A program made the translations under genes and the position numbers. A stretch of 64,000 bases of DNA from Magnetospirillum sp. SS-4 (GTDB lineage Bacteria > Pseudomonadota > Alphaproteobacteria > Rhodospirillales > Magnetospirillaceae), in NCBI RefSeq assembly GCF_902729425.1, contig NZ_CACVCH010000043.1, positions 37,695-101,694 on the forward strand. Reading direction: 5' to 3'. Position 1 is the first letter of the stretch. Each line of letters starts with the position of its first letter. This document shows, in pieces, positions 27,665 through 37,839 of the stretch. The notes under the pieces were generated by a model that was given only the letters and a program-made list of their open reading frames with translations, made no database searches and was not told where the DNA came from.

Positions 27665-28999
27665 CTAGGGAATCAAGGGGGACCACGCGGGATCGGAGCC
27701 GTCGAGCGGAGTCAACAGCACCCTCTCGTTGACGCCGGTAAGGTCGATGGTGAACAGGCGCACGCTCTGTCCGCGCCCCCGCTCGTCGGACGGAGCCTCG
27801 CGGAAAAACGACAGGACGCGGCCATTGGGCGCCCAGGTCGGGCCTTCCACCAGGAATCCCTCGGCCAGCAGGCGCTCGCCCGATCCGTCGGGGCGCATGA
27901 CACCTATGAAGAATTGCCCGCCCTTCTGCTTGGTGAAGGCGATCAGGTCGCCGCGCGGGCTCCATACCGGAGTGGCGTAGCGCCCGTCGCCGAAGCTGAT
28001 GCGGGTCGGGTTGGCGCCGGTCGCCCCCATGATGTAAAGCTGCTGGCCGCCGCCCCGGTCGGACTCGAACACGATCTGCGAGCCGTCGGGCGCATAGCTG
28101 GGGGCGGTCTCGATGGCGGGGCTGTTGGTCAGCCGCGCCTTCTGCCGGGTCAGCAGGTTCATTTCGTAGATTTCGGTGTTGCCGTCCTCGGCCATGCTGA
28201 ACACCACCTTGTTGCCGTCGGGCGAGAAGCGCGGCGCGAAGGTCATGCCGGGAAAGGTTCCCAGCGCCTCGCGCCGGCCGGTGTCCAGGTTGAAGATGTA
28301 GACGCGGGGAACCCCCCGGTAATAGGACAGGTAGGTGATCTCGCGGGCGCTGGGGGAAAAGCGCGGCGTCAGCACCAGTTCGCTGCCGTCGGTGAGGAAG
28401 CGGTGTCCCTCGCCGTCCTGGTCCATGATGGCCAGGCGCTTCTTGCGGTCGTTCTTGGGACCCGATTCCGCGATATAGACGATCTGGGTGTCGAAATAGC
28501 CGTCCTCGCCGGTCACCCGCTTGTAGATGGCGTCTGCCACCTTGTGGGCCAGCCGCCGCCAGTCGGCGGGAGCCGCCGCCAGGGTCCAGCCGGTCATGTA
28601 CGACTCGGCGAACACGTCCCACAGGCGGAATTCGACCTTGATCCGGCCATCGCCAGTGGCCTCGACCTTGCCGACCACCAGCGCCTCGGCGTTGATGGCC
28701 TTCCAGTCGGGGAAGCGCGGCTGCACCTGCAACGACGCCACCGTCTGGATGAAGGCCTTGGGATCGACCGGCTTGAACAGGCCGGAACGCTCCAGGTCGG
28801 CCGAGACCACCCGGGCGATGTCGGCGCCGACGCGGCCGTCCTGCGGCCCCGCCCCGGCGAAATCGGGGATGGCGATGGGCAGCGGCTTCATCTGGCCGCG
28901 GGTGATGTCGATGCGAACCTCGGCCCCGGCGGGGAGGGAAACCAGAACCCCGAGGAGGACAGTTGCGGCCAGCGCCGCAAGGGAGCGGATGCGAGACAT
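27665..28999 (-). CDS. tolB: Tol-Pal system protein TolB
   Basis: TolB is the periplasmic beta-propeller that shuttles between Pal and TolA. The 444-residue product has a signal peptide ([23 protein letters not shown]), an N-terminal D1 domain and six-bladed propeller repeats seen as [45 protein letters not shown] and [14 protein letters not shown]. It is five bases downstream of the tolA stop. Length and domain order are normal. Confidence 0.97.
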   Translation of the reverse strand: MSRIRSLAALAATVLLGVLVSLPAGAEVRIDITRGQMKPLPIAIPDFAGAGPQDGRVGADIARVVSADLERSGLFKPVDPKAFIQTVASLQVQPRFPDWKAINAEALVVGKVEATGDGRIKVEFRLWDVFAESYMTGWTLAAAPADWRRLAHKVADAIYKRVTGEDGYFDTQIVYIAESGPKNDRKKRLAIMDQDGEGHRFLTDGSELVLTPRFSPSAREITYLSYYRGVPRVYIFNLDTGRREALGTFPGMTFAPRFSPDGNKVVFSMAEDGNTEIYEMNLLTRQKARLTNSPAIETAPSYAPDGSQIVFESDRGGGQQLYIMGATGANPTRISFGDGRYATPVWSPRGDLIAFTKQKGGQFFIGVMRPDGSGERLLAEGFLVEGPTWAPNGRVLSFFREAPSDERGRGQSVRLFTIDLTGVNERVLLTPLDGSDPAWSPLIP

Positions 29000-29004
29000 G
29001 GGAA

Positions 29005-29937
29005 TCACCTTCCTGCCGCGAATTTGGGATTGAATCTCAGGGCGAAGTCCTTGAACTGCTCGTACTTGTTGGCCGGAATCGGCAACGGCGAGGCGGCCCG
29101 CACCGCCCGGCGCGCGCTGTCGGCGGCAGCCTGGTAATAGGGGTTCAGCATCATCATCGCGTCGTGAACGATCTCGGCGGCGGTGACGGTGCCGTCGGGC
29201 AGCACCGAAACCTTGATCTCGACGATCAGCTTGTCGGCGTCCTTGGCGCCGGCCGGCACGTTCCAGAACCGTTCCACATGGGCGCGGATGCGATCCTGCT
29301 CGGTCATGGACACCGGTTCGAGCGGATTGCTGGACGCCGAGCCGCGCACCGCCTGGGCCTGGGTCTGGGTGGCCTGCTTGTTCTCCGGCACCGACGGCTT
29401 GGCCTTCTCGGCCGCCTTCAGCATCTTGTCGATCTCGTCCACCGGCGTCGGCTTTCTCTTCTCGACCGATTTCAGCAGCGAATCCAGCTCGTCGGTCACC
29501 GCCTTCTGCTTCTTGGGCGGTTCCGGCTTGGGTTCCGGCCTGGGCGGCTCCGGCTTCGGCGGCTCGGGCTTGGGCGGTTCCGGCTTGGGCGCCGGGGCGG
29601 GTTCCGGCTTGGGCGGCGGCGGCGGAGGGGCCGGCGGCGGCGGGGGTGCCGGCGGAGGAGGAGGAGGAGCCGGCTTGGGCGGTTCGGGCTTCGGCGGTTC
29701 GGGCTTGGGCTCGGGCTTGGGCGGTTCCGGCTCGGCCTTCTGCGGCTCGGGCTGGGGCTTGTTGTCCTGCAAGGGGGGCGGATTGCTCTTCTCGCCGATG
29801 GGGACGATGTCGACCACCATCGGCCGCTCGTCCATGGGCGGATCGCGCCAGAACTGCGGCAGCCCGAACATCGCGATCAGGAAGATCGCAAGATGCAGGA
29901 TGCCGGAGTAGACGTAGCTGTCGCGCCGCAAATCCAT
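29005..29937 (-). CDS. tolA: TolA, with a proline-rich spacer
   Basis: TolA connects the inner-membrane TolQR motor to TolB and Pal. The 310-residue product has one N-terminal membrane helix ([16 protein letters not shown], with the His in the helix that TolA/TonB use to contact the motor). A periplasmic spacer of about 100 residues follows, built of [13 protein letters not shown] and poly-Pro units, then a Lys-rich helix and a C-terminal TonB/TolA-like domain ([17 protein letters not shown]). Enterobacterial TolA uses a long Ala/Lys helix instead of a proline spacer. Position between tolR and tolB supports the name. Confidence 0.93.
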   Translation of the reverse strand: MDLRRDSYVYSGILHLAIFLIAMFGLPQFWRDPPMDERPMVVDIVPIGEKSNPPPLQDNKPQPEPQKAEPEPPKPEPKPEPPKPEPPKPAPPPPPPAPPPPPAPPPPPPKPEPAPAPKPEPPKPEPPKPEPPRPEPKPEPPKKQKAVTDELDSLLKSVEKRKPTPVDEIDKMLKAAEKAKPSVPENKQATQTQAQAVRGSASSNPLEPVSMTEQDRIRAHVERFWNVPAGAKDADKLIVEIKVSVLPDGTVTAAEIVHDAMMMLNPYYQAAADSARRAVRAASPLPIPANKYEQFKDFALRFNPKFAAGR

Positions 29938-29946
29938 GGCGAAAGG

Positions 29947-30414
29947 CTAGCGCCCCCCCTTCCTGGCGGGGGTGGACGGATCGACCGAACCCTTGATCTC
30001 GGTCACCAGCGCCACCTTGGAGAAGCCGGCGGCGTTCAGGTTCCCCATCACCTCCATGACGCGGCCATAATCGACGGCCTTGTCGCCACGCACGAAGATG
30101 CGGGTCTCGGGCTTCTGGGCGGTGATGGCTCTCAGGCGGGGGGCCAGTTCGTCCATCTGCACCTCGGTTTCCTGAATCCAGATCTTGCCGTGGGCGTCGA
30201 CCGACACCGACAGGGGCTGGTCCTCGCCCTTCAGCGGCGCCGCCGAGGTCTTGGGCAGGTCGACCTGGACGCCGGCGGTCATCAGCGGCGCCGTCACCAT
30301 GAAGATGACCAGCAGCACCAGCATGACGTCGACCATGGGGGTGACGTTGATCTCGGCCACCGGACGGAACCGGCGGGAATGCCCGCCCTTGCGGCCGCCG
30401 ATGGAGGCGCCCAT
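29947..30414 (-). CDS. tolR: TolR motor protein
   Basis: TolR is the single-span partner of TolQ in the proton-driven Tol motor. The 155-residue product has the membrane helix with the essential aspartate ([24 protein letters not shown]), then a periplasmic domain with the peptidoglycan-binding region. It overlaps the tolQ stop by one base (TGATG) and is nine bases before tolA. Length is typical. Confidence 0.96.
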   Translation of the reverse strand: MGASIGGRKGGHSRRFRPVAEINVTPMVDVMLVLLVIFMVTAPLMTAGVQVDLPKTSAAPLKGEDQPLSVSVDAHGKIWIQETEVQMDELAPRLRAITAQKPETRIFVRGDKAVDYGRVMEVMGNLNAAGFSKVALVTEIKGSVDPSTPARKGGR

Positions 30415-31139
30415 CAGGCCTTCTCCTCAAGCTGGCGCGACAAGATGGCGCCGAATTCGCCGGCGAAATTCTCCAGCCGCTTGGAATAGCGGTCGAGATC
30501 GCTGGAAATCTTGTTGTAGGCGATCACCGCCGGAATGGCGGCCACCAGCCCCAGGGCGGTGGCGAACAGCGCCTCGGCGATGCCGGGGGCGACCACGGCG
30601 AGCGAGGTGTTCTTGGTGGAAGCGATGGACTGGAAGCTGTTCATGATGCCCCACACCGTGCCGAACAGGCCGATGAACGGCGCCGTCGAGCCGACCGAGG
30701 CCAGGAAACCCAGCCGGCGTTCCAGCAATTCCATCTCGCGCCCCAGGGTCACCGTCATCACCCGGTCGATGCGCTGGGGCAGGCTGACGCGGGTGCTGTC
30801 GCGGTCCGCCAGCCCCTTGGCGGCGGAGCGGCGCCATTCCCGCATGGCGGCGACGAAGATGGACGACATGGGGTCCAGCGGCCGCGAGCCGATGCGGTCG
30901 TACAATTCCTCCAGCGAGCCGCCCGACCAGAACGCCTCCTCGAACTGCTCGGCGCGGGTGTCGAGCTGGCGCACCTTGATCAGCTTGTCGAAGATGATCG
31001 CCCAGCACCAGAACGACGCCGCGATCAGCGACAGCATGACGAACTTGACGATGATGTCGGCGCGCAGGAACAGCGCCCACATGGAGAGGTCGTGCTGCAT
31101 GGCGGCCTCGGCCACCGCCGCCGTCTGAGAAGGATCCAT
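30414..31139 (-). CDS. tolQ: TolQ motor protein
   Basis: TolQ is the three-helix ExbB/MotA-family channel subunit of the Tol motor. The 241-residue product has helices at about 24-45, 143-165 and 175-198, with the conserved [15 protein letters not shown] region and [24 protein letters not shown]. The ATG at 31139 is five bases after the ybgC stop. With tolR, tolA, tolB and pal it forms a complete motor. Confidence 0.97.
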   Translation of the reverse strand: MDPSQTAAVAEAAMQHDLSMWALFLRADIIVKFVMLSLIAASFWCWAIIFDKLIKVRQLDTRAEQFEEAFWSGGSLEELYDRIGSRPLDPMSSIFVAAMREWRRSAAKGLADRDSTRVSLPQRIDRVMTVTLGREMELLERRLGFLASVGSTAPFIGLFGTVWGIMNSFQSIASTKNTSLAVVAPGIAEALFATALGLVAAIPAVIAYNKISSDLDRYSKRLENFAGEFGAILSRQLEEKA

Positions 31140-31144
31140 GATTC

Positions 31145-31573
31145 CTACCGCCTTTCCCTGATCCAGTTCCCGAACAAGTCCCTGATGGCCGCCGGAATGC
31201 GCGCCGGCTTGCCGGACAGGGTGATATAGCCCAGCCGCACCCCGATGCGAACCAATTCCACGCCGTCATCCTCGCGCCGGATGGACTGGTCCAGCTCGAC
31301 GCTGGCCCCGCCCACCGCGACGATTCCGGTTTCCACCCGCAGCAGGTCGTCGAGCCTGGCCGGCCGCAGGAAATCCATGGTGGCGCCGCGAACCGCGAAG
31401 GCGGTGCCCCCGCCCCGCTCCAGCAGCGCCCGCTGGCTGATGCCCAGCCCGCGCACCATCTCGGTCCGCGCCCGCTCGGCATAGTTCAGATAGACCGAGT
31501 GATAGACGATGCCGCCGGCGTCGGTATCCTCGAAATAAACCCGGACGGGAAAGACATGAACGCGAGGCGTCAT
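31145..31573 (-). CDS. ybgC: Acyl-CoA thioesterase YbgC
   Basis: YbgC is a hotdog-fold acyl-CoA thioesterase that commonly begins tol-pal operons. The 142-residue product has the active-site segment [26 protein letters not shown] with its catalytic aspartate. Its ATG overlaps the ruvB stop as ATGA. Length is normal. A role in phospholipid metabolism near the divisome is known from E. coli, but the natural substrate here is not. Confidence 0.94.
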   Translation of the reverse strand: MTPRVHVFPVRVYFEDTDAGGIVYHSVYLNYAERARTEMVRGLGISQRALLERGGGTAFAVRGATMDFLRPARLDDLLRVETGIVAVGGASVELDQSIRREDDGVELVRIGVRLGYITLSGKPARIPAAIRDLFGNWIRERR

Positions 31574-32616
31574 TCGTCGTCCTCCGGCAGGGTCGCCAGA
31601 AGATCCATCTGCACCAGCAGGTCGCGGGGCGGATTGAGGCCGATATGCCGGAACCCCGAGGCCGACAGCATCCGCCCCCTCGGCGTGCGCTGGATCAGTC
31701 CTTGTTGCAGCAGATAGGGCTCCACCACCTCTTCCAGGGTGTCGCGGCTTTCCGACAGCGCCGCCGCCAGGGTCTCGACCCCCACCGGGCCGCCGCCGTA
31801 ATTCTCGGCGATGCAGCGCAGATAGCGGCGATCCATGGAATCCAGGCCGATCTGGTCGACCTCCAGCCGGTTCAGCGCCGCGTCGGCGATTTCGGCGTCG
31901 ACCGGCGAGCGACCGGCCACGGCGGCGAAGTCGCGGACCCGGCGCAGCAGGCGGCCGGCGACACGCGGCGTGCCGCGGGACCGCCTGGCCACCTCGGCGG
32001 CGCCGTCGGCGGTCAGGCCGAATCCCAGCACGCGGGCGCCCCGGCCGACGATGGATTGCAGTTCCTCCGGCGTATAGAAATTCATCCGGCAGGGAATGCC
32101 GAACCGCTCGCGCAGCGGCGTGGTCAGCAGGCCGGAACGGGTGGTCGCCCCCACCAGGGTGAACTGGGGAAGGTCGATGCGGACCGAACGGGCGGCCGGC
32201 CCCTCGCCGATGATGAGATCGAGCTGAAAGTCCTCCATCGCCGGATAGAGCACTTCCTCTATGGCAGGATTAAGGCGATGTATCTCGTCGATGAACAAGA
32301 CGTCGCGCGGCTCCAGATTGGTCAGCAGCGCCGCCAGATCGCCGGCCCGCTGGATCACCGGCCCCGAGGTGGCGCGGAACCCCACCCCCAGCTCGCGGGC
32401 CATGATCTGGGCCAGCGTCGTCTTGCCCAGGCCGGGCGGGCCGTGGAACAGCACATGGTCCAGCGCCTCGCCTCGCGACCGGGCGGCGCTGATGAACACC
32501 TTCAGATTGTCGCAGACCTGCCGCTGGCCGACGAAGTCGTCCAGCGATTGCGGCCGGATCGATCCCTCGGAATCGCCGGGCCGCTGTTCTGGCGATATTT
32601 CGCGGTTCCCGCTCAT
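31570..32616 (-). CDS. ruvB: Holliday junction helicase RuvB
   Basis: RuvB is the AAA+ motor that drives branch migration with RuvA. The 348-residue product has the opening [11 protein letters not shown], Walker [10 protein letters not shown], Walker [14 protein letters not shown], sensor [10 protein letters not shown] and the winged-helix C-terminus ([21 protein letters not shown]). It is 118 bases after ruvA and overlaps ybgC. The spacer between ruvA and ruvB contains a hairpin around GGGCATGCGG, but no gene. Confidence 0.98.
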   Translation of the reverse strand: MSGNREISPEQRPGDSEGSIRPQSLDDFVGQRQVCDNLKVFISAARSRGEALDHVLFHGPPGLGKTTLAQIMARELGVGFRATSGPVIQRAGDLAALLTNLEPRDVLFIDEIHRLNPAIEEVLYPAMEDFQLDLIIGEGPAARSVRIDLPQFTLVGATTRSGLLTTPLRERFGIPCRMNFYTPEELQSIVGRGARVLGFGLTADGAAEVARRSRGTPRVAGRLLRRVRDFAAVAGRSPVDAEIADAALNRLEVDQIGLDSMDRRYLRCIAENYGGGPVGVETLAAALSESRDTLEEVVEPYLLQQGLIQRTPRGRMLSASGFRHIGLNPPRDLLVQMDLLATLPEDDE

Positions 32617-32734
32617 TATTTCGGCCCCTCAGACGCCGGGCGGCGCGCCCTCAATGGGCTAGTCGCGCCATGGGCATGCGGGCCGCACGCCCGTCTTCCA
32701 TGCCGCTCCTTGTCGGGCCGTGAGGTCATGACCG

Positions 32735-33367
32735 TCATCGCGTCAGGTCCTTGCCCAGGCGCTTCAGCGCGGCGCGGATCAGGGTGGAGGCGTCGGCGTC
32801 CTCCGGCAGGTCGCGGGCGGTCTCGCCCACCGCCTGGAACGCCTCCAGCCGCTTGTAGCCCAGGTTGACCAGGGCGGACACCGCGTCCTCCATGCGGCCC
32901 GGGGCGGCGGGCGGCGCGGCGGCGGCGGCCACGGCCGAACCGGCCGGGGCGAGGCCGCCCAGGCTGATCCGGCCGGCCTTGTCCTTCAGCTCGGTGAGGA
33001 TGCGCAGCGCCAGCTTCGGCCCGACCCCGCCGGCCCGGGTCAGGCCGGCCTTGTCCTGCGCCGCGATGATCTGGAGCAATTGCTCGGGCGTCGCCACCGA
33101 CAGGATCGACAGCGCCACCCTGGCGCCAACCCCCTGGACCGTGGTCAGCAGGCGGAACCAGTCGCGCTCGCCGGTTTCCAGGAAGCCGTAAAGCTGGATG
33201 GCGTCCTCGCGCACATGGGTCTCGACGAACAGGGCGCAGGCGACGCCGGCCTGAAGCCGCGCCAAGGTGCGGGCCGAGCACGACACCAGATAGCCGACGC
33301 CGCCACAATCGACCACCGCCCAGTCGTCGCCCACGGAATCGATCAGCCCCTTCAGCCGGGCGATCAT
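32735..33367 (-). CDS. ruvA: Holliday junction DNA-binding protein RuvA
   Basis: RuvA binds four-way junctions as tetramers and loads RuvB. The 210-residue product has the N-terminal OB domain ([13 protein letters not shown]), the helix-hairpin-helix pair ([37 protein letters not shown]) and a C-terminal domain III ([14 protein letters not shown]), joined by an Ala/Gly-rich linker. The ATG at 33367 overlaps the ruvC stop as ATGA. Confidence 0.97.
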   Translation of the reverse strand: MIARLKGLIDSVGDDWAVVDCGGVGYLVSCSARTLARLQAGVACALFVETHVREDAIQLYGFLETGERDWFRLLTTVQGVGARVALSILSVATPEQLLQIIAAQDKAGLTRAGGVGPKLALRILTELKDKAGRISLGGLAPAGSAVAAAAAPPAAPGRMEDAVSALVNLGYKRLEAFQAVGETARDLPEDADASTLIRAALKRLGKDLTR

Positions 33368-33873
33368 CGCAGCGCTCCGGCCAGACGTTTCTGGGTGTTG
33401 CGGTGATGGGCATGGCAGATGGCCACCGCCAGGGCGTCGGCGGCGTCCGGAGTGGCGGCGAGACAGCCGGGCAGCAGGGTGCGAACCATCATGCCCACCT
33501 GTTCCTTGGCGGCGCGCCCGGTTCCCACCACCGATTGCTTGACCAGGGCGGCGGCATACTCGCCCACCCTCAGGCCAGCCCTGGCCGGAGCCAGCAGCAC
33601 GACGCCGCGGGCCTGCCCCAGCTTCAGCGTGCTTTCGGGGTTCTTGTTGACGAAGGTCTCCTCCACCGCCGCCTCCTCGGGGCGCCATTCGGCGATGACG
33701 GCGTTGACGCCGTCATGCAATTGCACCAGCCGCTCGGCCAGCGACAGCGCCGCGTCCGACCTGACCACCCCGTCGGCGACATGGCGAAGGCGATTGTCCA
33801 CCACGTCGATGACCCCCCAGCCGGTGGCGCGCAACCCCGGGTCCAGCCCAAGAATTCTCATGACCTGGGCCAC
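33364..33873 (-). CDS. ruvC: Holliday junction resolvase RuvC
   Basis: RuvC cuts Holliday junctions symmetrically. The 169-residue product has the RNase-H-like catalytic acids: the first Asp in [14 protein letters not shown], the Glu in EETFVNKNP, and the C-terminal aspartates in [17 protein letters not shown]. The GTG at 33873 is preferred because GGGGA lies six bases upstream; an ATG at 33861 is the alternative. It follows yebC by ten bases. Confidence 0.96.
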   Translation of the reverse strand: MAQVMRILGLDPGLRATGWGVIDVVDNRLRHVADGVVRSDAALSLAERLVQLHDGVNAVIAEWRPEEAAVEETFVNKNPESTLKLGQARGVVLLAPARAGLRVGEYAAALVKQSVVGTGRAAKEQVGMMVRTLLPGCLAATPDAADALAVAICHAHHRNTQKRLAGALR

Positions 33874-33883
33874 GCTCGATCCC

Positions 33884-34636
33884 CTAGCCGCCGAGACGCT
33901 CCATCAACTCGTCCGAAATTTCGAAATTGGCCTGGACCCGCTGGACGTCGTCGTTGTCCTCCAGGATGTCCAGCAGCTTCAGCAGCAGCCGGGCGGTATC
34001 CTCGTCGGTGACGGGCACGGTGGTCTGCGGCTTCCAGTCCAGGCGGGCGTATTCCGGCGTGCCGAAGCGCGATTCCAGCGCTTCCCGCACCTGGCCGAGG
34101 TCCTCGGGAGCGCAGGTCACCTCGTGCCCCTCGTCGTCGGATTCGACATTGTCGGCCCCGGCGTCCAGGGCGCCTTCGAACATGGCCTCGCCGCTGGCGG
34201 CGGCGACCGGATAGCGGATGGCGCCGACCCGGTCGAACATGAACGACACCGAATTGGTCTCACCCATGGCGCCGCCGTTCTTGGAAAAGGCGGAGCGGAC
34301 CTCGGAGGCGGTGCGGTTGCGGTTGTCGGTCAGCCCCTCGACGATGATGGCCACCGAGCCGGGGCCGTAGCCCTCGTAGCGGACCTCCTCGTAATTGGCG
34401 CCGTCCTCGCCGCCGGCACCGCGCTTGATGGCGCGGTCCATGGTGTCCTTGGCCATGTTGGCGCCCCGCGCCGCGACGATGGCGGCGCGCAGGCGCGGAT
34501 TGGCGGCCGGGTCGGGCAGGCCGGACTTGGCCGCCACCGTCAGTTCGCGGATCAGCTTGGTGAATATCTTGGCCCGCTTGGCGTCCTGCGCGCCTTTGCG
34601 GTGCATGATGTTCTTGAACTGAGAATGACCCGCCAT
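33884..34636 (-). CDS. yebC: YebC/PmpR-family regulator
   Basis: The 250-residue product is a typical YebC protein ([55 protein letters not shown]). Members act as DNA-binding regulators or assist ribosomes at difficult sequences. It is the first gene of the yebC-ruvCAB-ybgC-tol-pal series. Its ribosome site and promoter lie in the 178-base gap to rpoH. Confidence 0.95.
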   Translation of the reverse strand: MAGHSQFKNIMHRKGAQDAKRAKIFTKLIRELTVAAKSGLPDPAANPRLRAAIVAARGANMAKDTMDRAIKRGAGGEDGANYEEVRYEGYGPGSVAIIVEGLTDNRNRTASEVRSAFSKNGGAMGETNSVSFMFDRVGAIRYPVAAASGEAMFEGALDAGADNVESDDEGHEVTCAPEDLGQVREALESRFGTPEYARLDWKPQTTVPVTDEDTARLLLKLLDILEDNDDVQRVQANFEISDELMERLGG

Positions 34637-34770
34637 GATCCGTCACCAACCCCAATGCAATGGTGTTCGAGCGGTGCCTATACCACATATTGTGGATGGA
34701 CAACAATGCCGCTGCCTTCGATGGCGAAGGCGCGGCACTATGGCACCGGCCAGGAGCCGGAGCAAGATTT

Positions 34771-34799
34771 CCCCGCCGGGAAAATGGCGGCCGGCGGGG
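34771..34799 (-). terminator. Terminator-like hairpin after rpoH
   Basis: CCCCGCCGG and CCGGCGGGG pair as a perfect 9-bp stem with an 11-base loop, 16 bases after the rpoH stop. The following sequence on the minus strand is AAATCTT, a weak T tract, so termination may be partial. Confidence 0.5.
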
Positions 34800-34814
34800 A
34801 TATCCGGCGCGGGC

Positions 34815-35663
34815 CTATCCGGCCGCCAGGCGGGGAGCGGCGGAGGTCATCAGGCGGCGCAGTTTCCGGATGGCCTCGGCCTCGATCTGGCGCACCCGCT
34901 CGCGCGAGATGTTGTAGCGCCGGGCCAGGTCCTCCAGGCGCAGCGGCCGCTCCCGCAAGGTGCGCTCGGTCAGGATATTTTGCTCGCGCTCACTGAGGGC
35001 GGGCCAGCTTCGGGCCAGGGCGTCGCGGCGCAGCGTCATCTCCTGGCGCTCGCCAAGCACGGCTTCGGCGTCGGGACGCTCGTCGGGCAGCAATTCGCCC
35101 AGGCTGGCGGTCTTGCCAGCCGCCAGCGGCGCGTCCAGCGAGCGGGCGGGATGACTCATCAGCCGGTCCATCTCGGTCACCGTGCGGACCCCGACCTTGA
35201 GGTCGCGGGCGATGGCGCTGGTCTCGTCGGGGCTGAGCTGGCCGCCGCGCGGCCCCAGCAGCTTGGCTTTCAGCGCCTTCAGCTTGAAGAATACCCGCTT
35301 GCGGTCGGCGGTGACGGAAAAGCTGACCGGCGTCGAAAAGCGCAGGACATATTCGTACATGGTGGCGCGGACCCACCACTGGGCATAGGTGGCGAAACGC
35401 AGCCCCCGCTCGGCGTCGAAGCCGTCCAGGGCCCGCAGCAGGCCGATATTGCCCTCGGCGATCAGGTCCTCGACCGGCAGGCCATAGCCGCGGAACCGGC
35501 CGGCCATCTTCAGCACCAGGGGCAGATGGCTGGTGACCAGCCGCGCCCGGGCGGACACGTCTCCGGCCTCGCGCCAGGCACGGGCCAGCGCCAGTTCATC
35601 CGCAGCCGACAGCATGGCGTCGTGCCGCTCGGCATGGGCCTTGGTGGTGGACGGAATGGTCAT
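34815..35663 (-). CDS. rpoH: RpoH-type (sigma-32 family) sigma factor
   Basis: This 282-residue alternative sigma factor has region 2 (LIAEGNIGLLRALDGFDAERGLRFATYAQWWVRATMYEYVLR), the RpoH box (DRKRVFFKLKALK) and region 4 with a C-terminal helix-turn-helix (LEDLARRYNISRERVRQIEAEAIRKLR). Alphaproteobacteria usually have two or more RpoH copies for heat and for oxidative or singlet-oxygen stress; which one this is cannot be read directly. The ATG at 35663 follows AAGGCAGG. A perfect ATAG-N7-CTAT palindrome lies about 85-107 bases upstream. Confidence 0.9.
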   Translation of the reverse strand: MTIPSTTKAHAERHDAMLSAADELALARAWREAGDVSARARLVTSHLPLVLKMAGRFRGYGLPVEDLIAEGNIGLLRALDGFDAERGLRFATYAQWWVRATMYEYVLRFSTPVSFSVTADRKRVFFKLKALKAKLLGPRGGQLSPDETSAIARDLKVGVRTVTEMDRLMSHPARSLDAPLAAGKTASLGELLPDERPDAEAVLGERQEMTLRRDALARSWPALSEREQNILTERTLRERPLRLEDLARRYNISRERVRQIEAEAIRKLRRLMTSAAPRLAAG

Positions 35664-35747
35664 GGCGAACCTGCCTTGTCTCTGCCTCAACTGTTTCCCA
35701 GCTTAGCGGCGACAAGACAGATAGGTCCAATCGATCCTAACTCTTTA

Positions 35748-35770
35748 TTTGATAGTCAATACCTATCAAA
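35748..35770. promoter_or_regulatory. Perfect palindrome TTTGATAG-N7-CTATCAAA (OxyR-like)
   Basis: This 23-base site has two perfect 8-base arms with a 7-base spacer. It contains ATAG-N7-CTAT, the core spacing of the classical OxyR tetramer site. It overlaps the DUF475 stop codon and lies upstream of rpoH. The same core, with a different spacer, is found upstream of the nearby OxyR-like gene. Confidence 0.6.
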
Positions 35771-36812
35771 CTCCGTCGCGTCGATTCTGCCGGATCGAAC
35801 TGGCGAAGGACAGGACGATCAAAACGGCCCCGATCAGGCCGGTGATGACCTCGGGAATGTGGGTGACGCTGCCGACCAGCATCAGGGCGGCCAGCGCCAG
35901 GATCGCCCAGAAGGCGCCGTGCTCCAGATAGCGGTAGGCGGACAGGGTCCCCTTCTCCACCAGCATGATGGTGAGCGAGCGAACGAACATGGCGCCGATT
36001 CCCAGGCCCAGGGCGATGATGAACAGGTTGTTGGTCAGGGCGAAGGCGCCGATGACGCCGTCGAAGGAGAAGCTGGCGTCCAGCACCTCCAGATACAGGA
36101 ACGAGGCGAAGCCGGACTTGGCCACCAGGGCGGAGCCTTCCTCGTCGACGCCCATCAGGGCGCTGACGCCTTCCACCGCCACGAAGGTGATGATGCCCAG
36201 CATGCCCGACAGGATGAAGGGCAGCACCGCCGCCTCGGGCAGCAGGCGCGAGATGCCGTACAGCAGGATCATCACCAGGGCGATTTCCACCGCCTCGATC
36301 TTGCCCAGCTTGGTCAGGGGCTCCTCCACCAGCCTCACCCAGTGGACGTCCTTGTTGACGTCGAAGAAGAACTTCAGTCCCACCATGGCCAGGAAGGTCC
36401 CGCCGAAGGCGGCGATGGAGACATGGGCGGCGTTCATGATGCGGGCGTATTCCTCGGGCCGCGTCGCCGCCAGGACCAGGGCCTGCCAGGGCGAGACCTC
36501 GGCCATGACCCCGACGATCAGCAGCGGGAAGACGATGCGCATTCCAAACACCGCGATCAGGATGCCCCAGGTCAGGAAGCGCCGCTGCCATATGGGCGGC
36601 ATGGTCCTCAGCACCTTGGCGTTGACCACGGCGTTGTCGAACGACAGCGAGATTTCGAGAACCGCCAGCACCGCCACGATGAACAAGGTGGACAGCGCCG
36701 CCGGGATGGTCTTGCCGTATTCCAAGCCCACGAACCAAGCCAGCACCAGCGAGACCAGGGTAAAGGCGATCGAGCCCCAGAAATAACGCAAGGTGGCGGT
36801 GAACGCGGCCAT
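35766..36812 (-). CDS. DUF475/TerC-like integral membrane protein
   Basis: The 348-residue protein has about nine hydrophobic helices and two paired motifs, LEISLSFDNAVVNAK and LDASFSFDGVIGAF. The SFDN/SFDG motif is shared with the TerC/Alx superfamily, whose members include manganese exporters. The ATG at 36812 begins at the first helix region; an ATG at 36860 would add 16 residues. It is divergent from an OxyR-like regulator, so metal homeostasis under oxidative stress is a reasonable inference. The transported ion is not proven. Confidence 0.82.
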   Translation of the reverse strand: MAAFTATLRYFWGSIAFTLVSLVLAWFVGLEYGKTIPAALSTLFIVAVLAVLEISLSFDNAVVNAKVLRTMPPIWQRRFLTWGILIAVFGMRIVFPLLIVGVMAEVSPWQALVLAATRPEEYARIMNAAHVSIAAFGGTFLAMVGLKFFFDVNKDVHWVRLVEEPLTKLGKIEAVEIALVMILLYGISRLLPEAAVLPFILSGMLGIITFVAVEGVSALMGVDEEGSALVAKSGFASFLYLEVLDASFSFDGVIGAFALTNNLFIIALGLGIGAMFVRSLTIMLVEKGTLSAYRYLEHGAFWAILALAALMLVGSVTHIPEVITGLIGAVLIVLSFASSIRQNRRDGV

Positions 36813-36899
36813 GGCGGACCCATACGGTTGGAATGGTGAAGGGTGGCGGACGATGGTCATAGCCGTCTCACCCCGTCCAATCGGCTTTTGTTGTGAAGC

Positions 36900-36918
36900 T
36901 GATAGCTTCAGCCTATCA
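36900..36918. promoter_or_regulatory. TGATAG-N7-CTATCA palindrome before the OxyR-like gene
   Basis: The 19-base palindrome contains ATAG at 36902 and CTAT at 36913, separated by seven bases, the arrangement in OxyR sites. It ends eight bases before the regulator ATG and lies in the gap to the divergent DUF475 gene, so it fits autoregulation and shared control. Confidence 0.6.
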
Positions 36919-36925
36919 TTGTTCC

Positions 36926-37837
36926 ATGATCACCCTGCGCCAACTGCAATGTTTCGCCGCCGTCGCCGAATGCCTGCATTTCCGCCGGGCCGCCGAACGC
37001 ATCAACATCAGCCAGCCGGCGCTGTCGGCCCAGATTTCCCAATTGGAGGAGAGCCTGGGGGTGCTGCTGCTCGAACGCACCCGCCGCCGGGTCCTGCTGA
37101 CCCCCATCGGCCGCGATCTGGCCGAACGGGCCAACGACATCCTGAAAAGCGTCAGCGACCTGGAGGAATTCGCCCACGGCGCCCGCACCCCGCTGAGCGG
37201 CACCCTGCGGCTGGGGGTGCTGCGCACCCTGGGGCCTTATCTGCTGCCCCACTTCCTCCCCGAGATGCGCCGCCGCCACCCCGATCTCAAGCTCTATCTG
37301 CGCGAGGACCCGGACGACCGCCTGCTGGACGAACTGACCAGCGGCCAGCTGGACCTGATCCTGATGGCCTCGGCCCCCAGGAACGACGATCACCTGACGG
37401 TGGTGCCGCTGTTTCGCGAGCCGCTGTGGGCCGTGCTGCCGCTGGGGCACCGGCTGGCCGCCAAGGACAGCCTGGCCCAGGCCGACCTGGCCGGAGAATC
37501 GCTGATCTTGCTGGAATTCGGCGACGGGCTGCGCGAACCGGTGCTGGCGCTGTGCCATGCCGCCGGCAGCCGCGAGCACGCCGATTTCCGGGCCACCAGC
37601 CTGGATTCGCTGCGCCAGATGGTGGCGACCGGACTGGGCGCCACCTGCCTGCCGGCGCTCTATGTGGATGCCGAGGCCCTGGCCGACGAGCAGATCGTGG
37701 TGCGCCCGTTCGACGCCCCCGCCCCCGCCCGCTCCATCGATCTGGTGTGGCGCCGGACCAGCGCCCGCTCGCCCGAATTCCGCCTGTTCGCCGAACTGGT
37801 GGCGTCACACCTGCCAACCGTGGTGACGCCACTCTGA
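36926..37837 (+). CDS. OxyR-like LysR-family regulator without the peroxidatic cysteine
   Basis: The 303-residue product has an N-terminal LysR helix-turn-helix (LRQLQCFAAVAECLHFRRAAERINISQPALSAQI) and a sensory domain very like OxyR (LILLEFGDGLREPVLALCHAAG, FRATSLDSLRQMVATGLGATCLPAL). In OxyR the peroxide-reactive Cys199 lies nine residues before Cys208. Here that position is Gly201, while the second cysteine is present as Cys210. Classic disulfide sensing is therefore unlikely. The ATG at 36926 matches the family start. The divergent gene is DUF475, and tupA converges with two bases between stops. Confidence 0.88.
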   Translation: MITLRQLQCFAAVAECLHFRRAAERINISQPALSAQISQLEESLGVLLLERTRRRVLLTPIGRDLAERANDILKSVSDLEEFAHGARTPLSGTLRLGVLRTLGPYLLPHFLPEMRRRHPDLKLYLREDPDDRLLDELTSGQLDLILMASAPRNDDHLTVVPLFREPLWAVLPLGHRLAAKDSLAQADLAGESLILLEFGDGLREPVLALCHAAGSREHADFRATSLDSLRQMVATGLGATCLPALYVDAEALADEQIVVRPFDAPAPARSIDLVWRRTSARSPEFRLFAELVASHLPTVVTPL

Positions 37838-37839
37838 GC

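Noticed and set aside
27665..30430. A very long minus frame spanning tolB, tolA and tolR
   Set aside because: The tolB frame is simply open upstream through tolA and tolR. The true TolB start is the signal peptide at 28999.
32617..32734. A short frame in the ruvA-ruvB spacer
   Set aside because: It has no ribosome site, no recognised motif and is dominated by palindromic GC-rich sequence.
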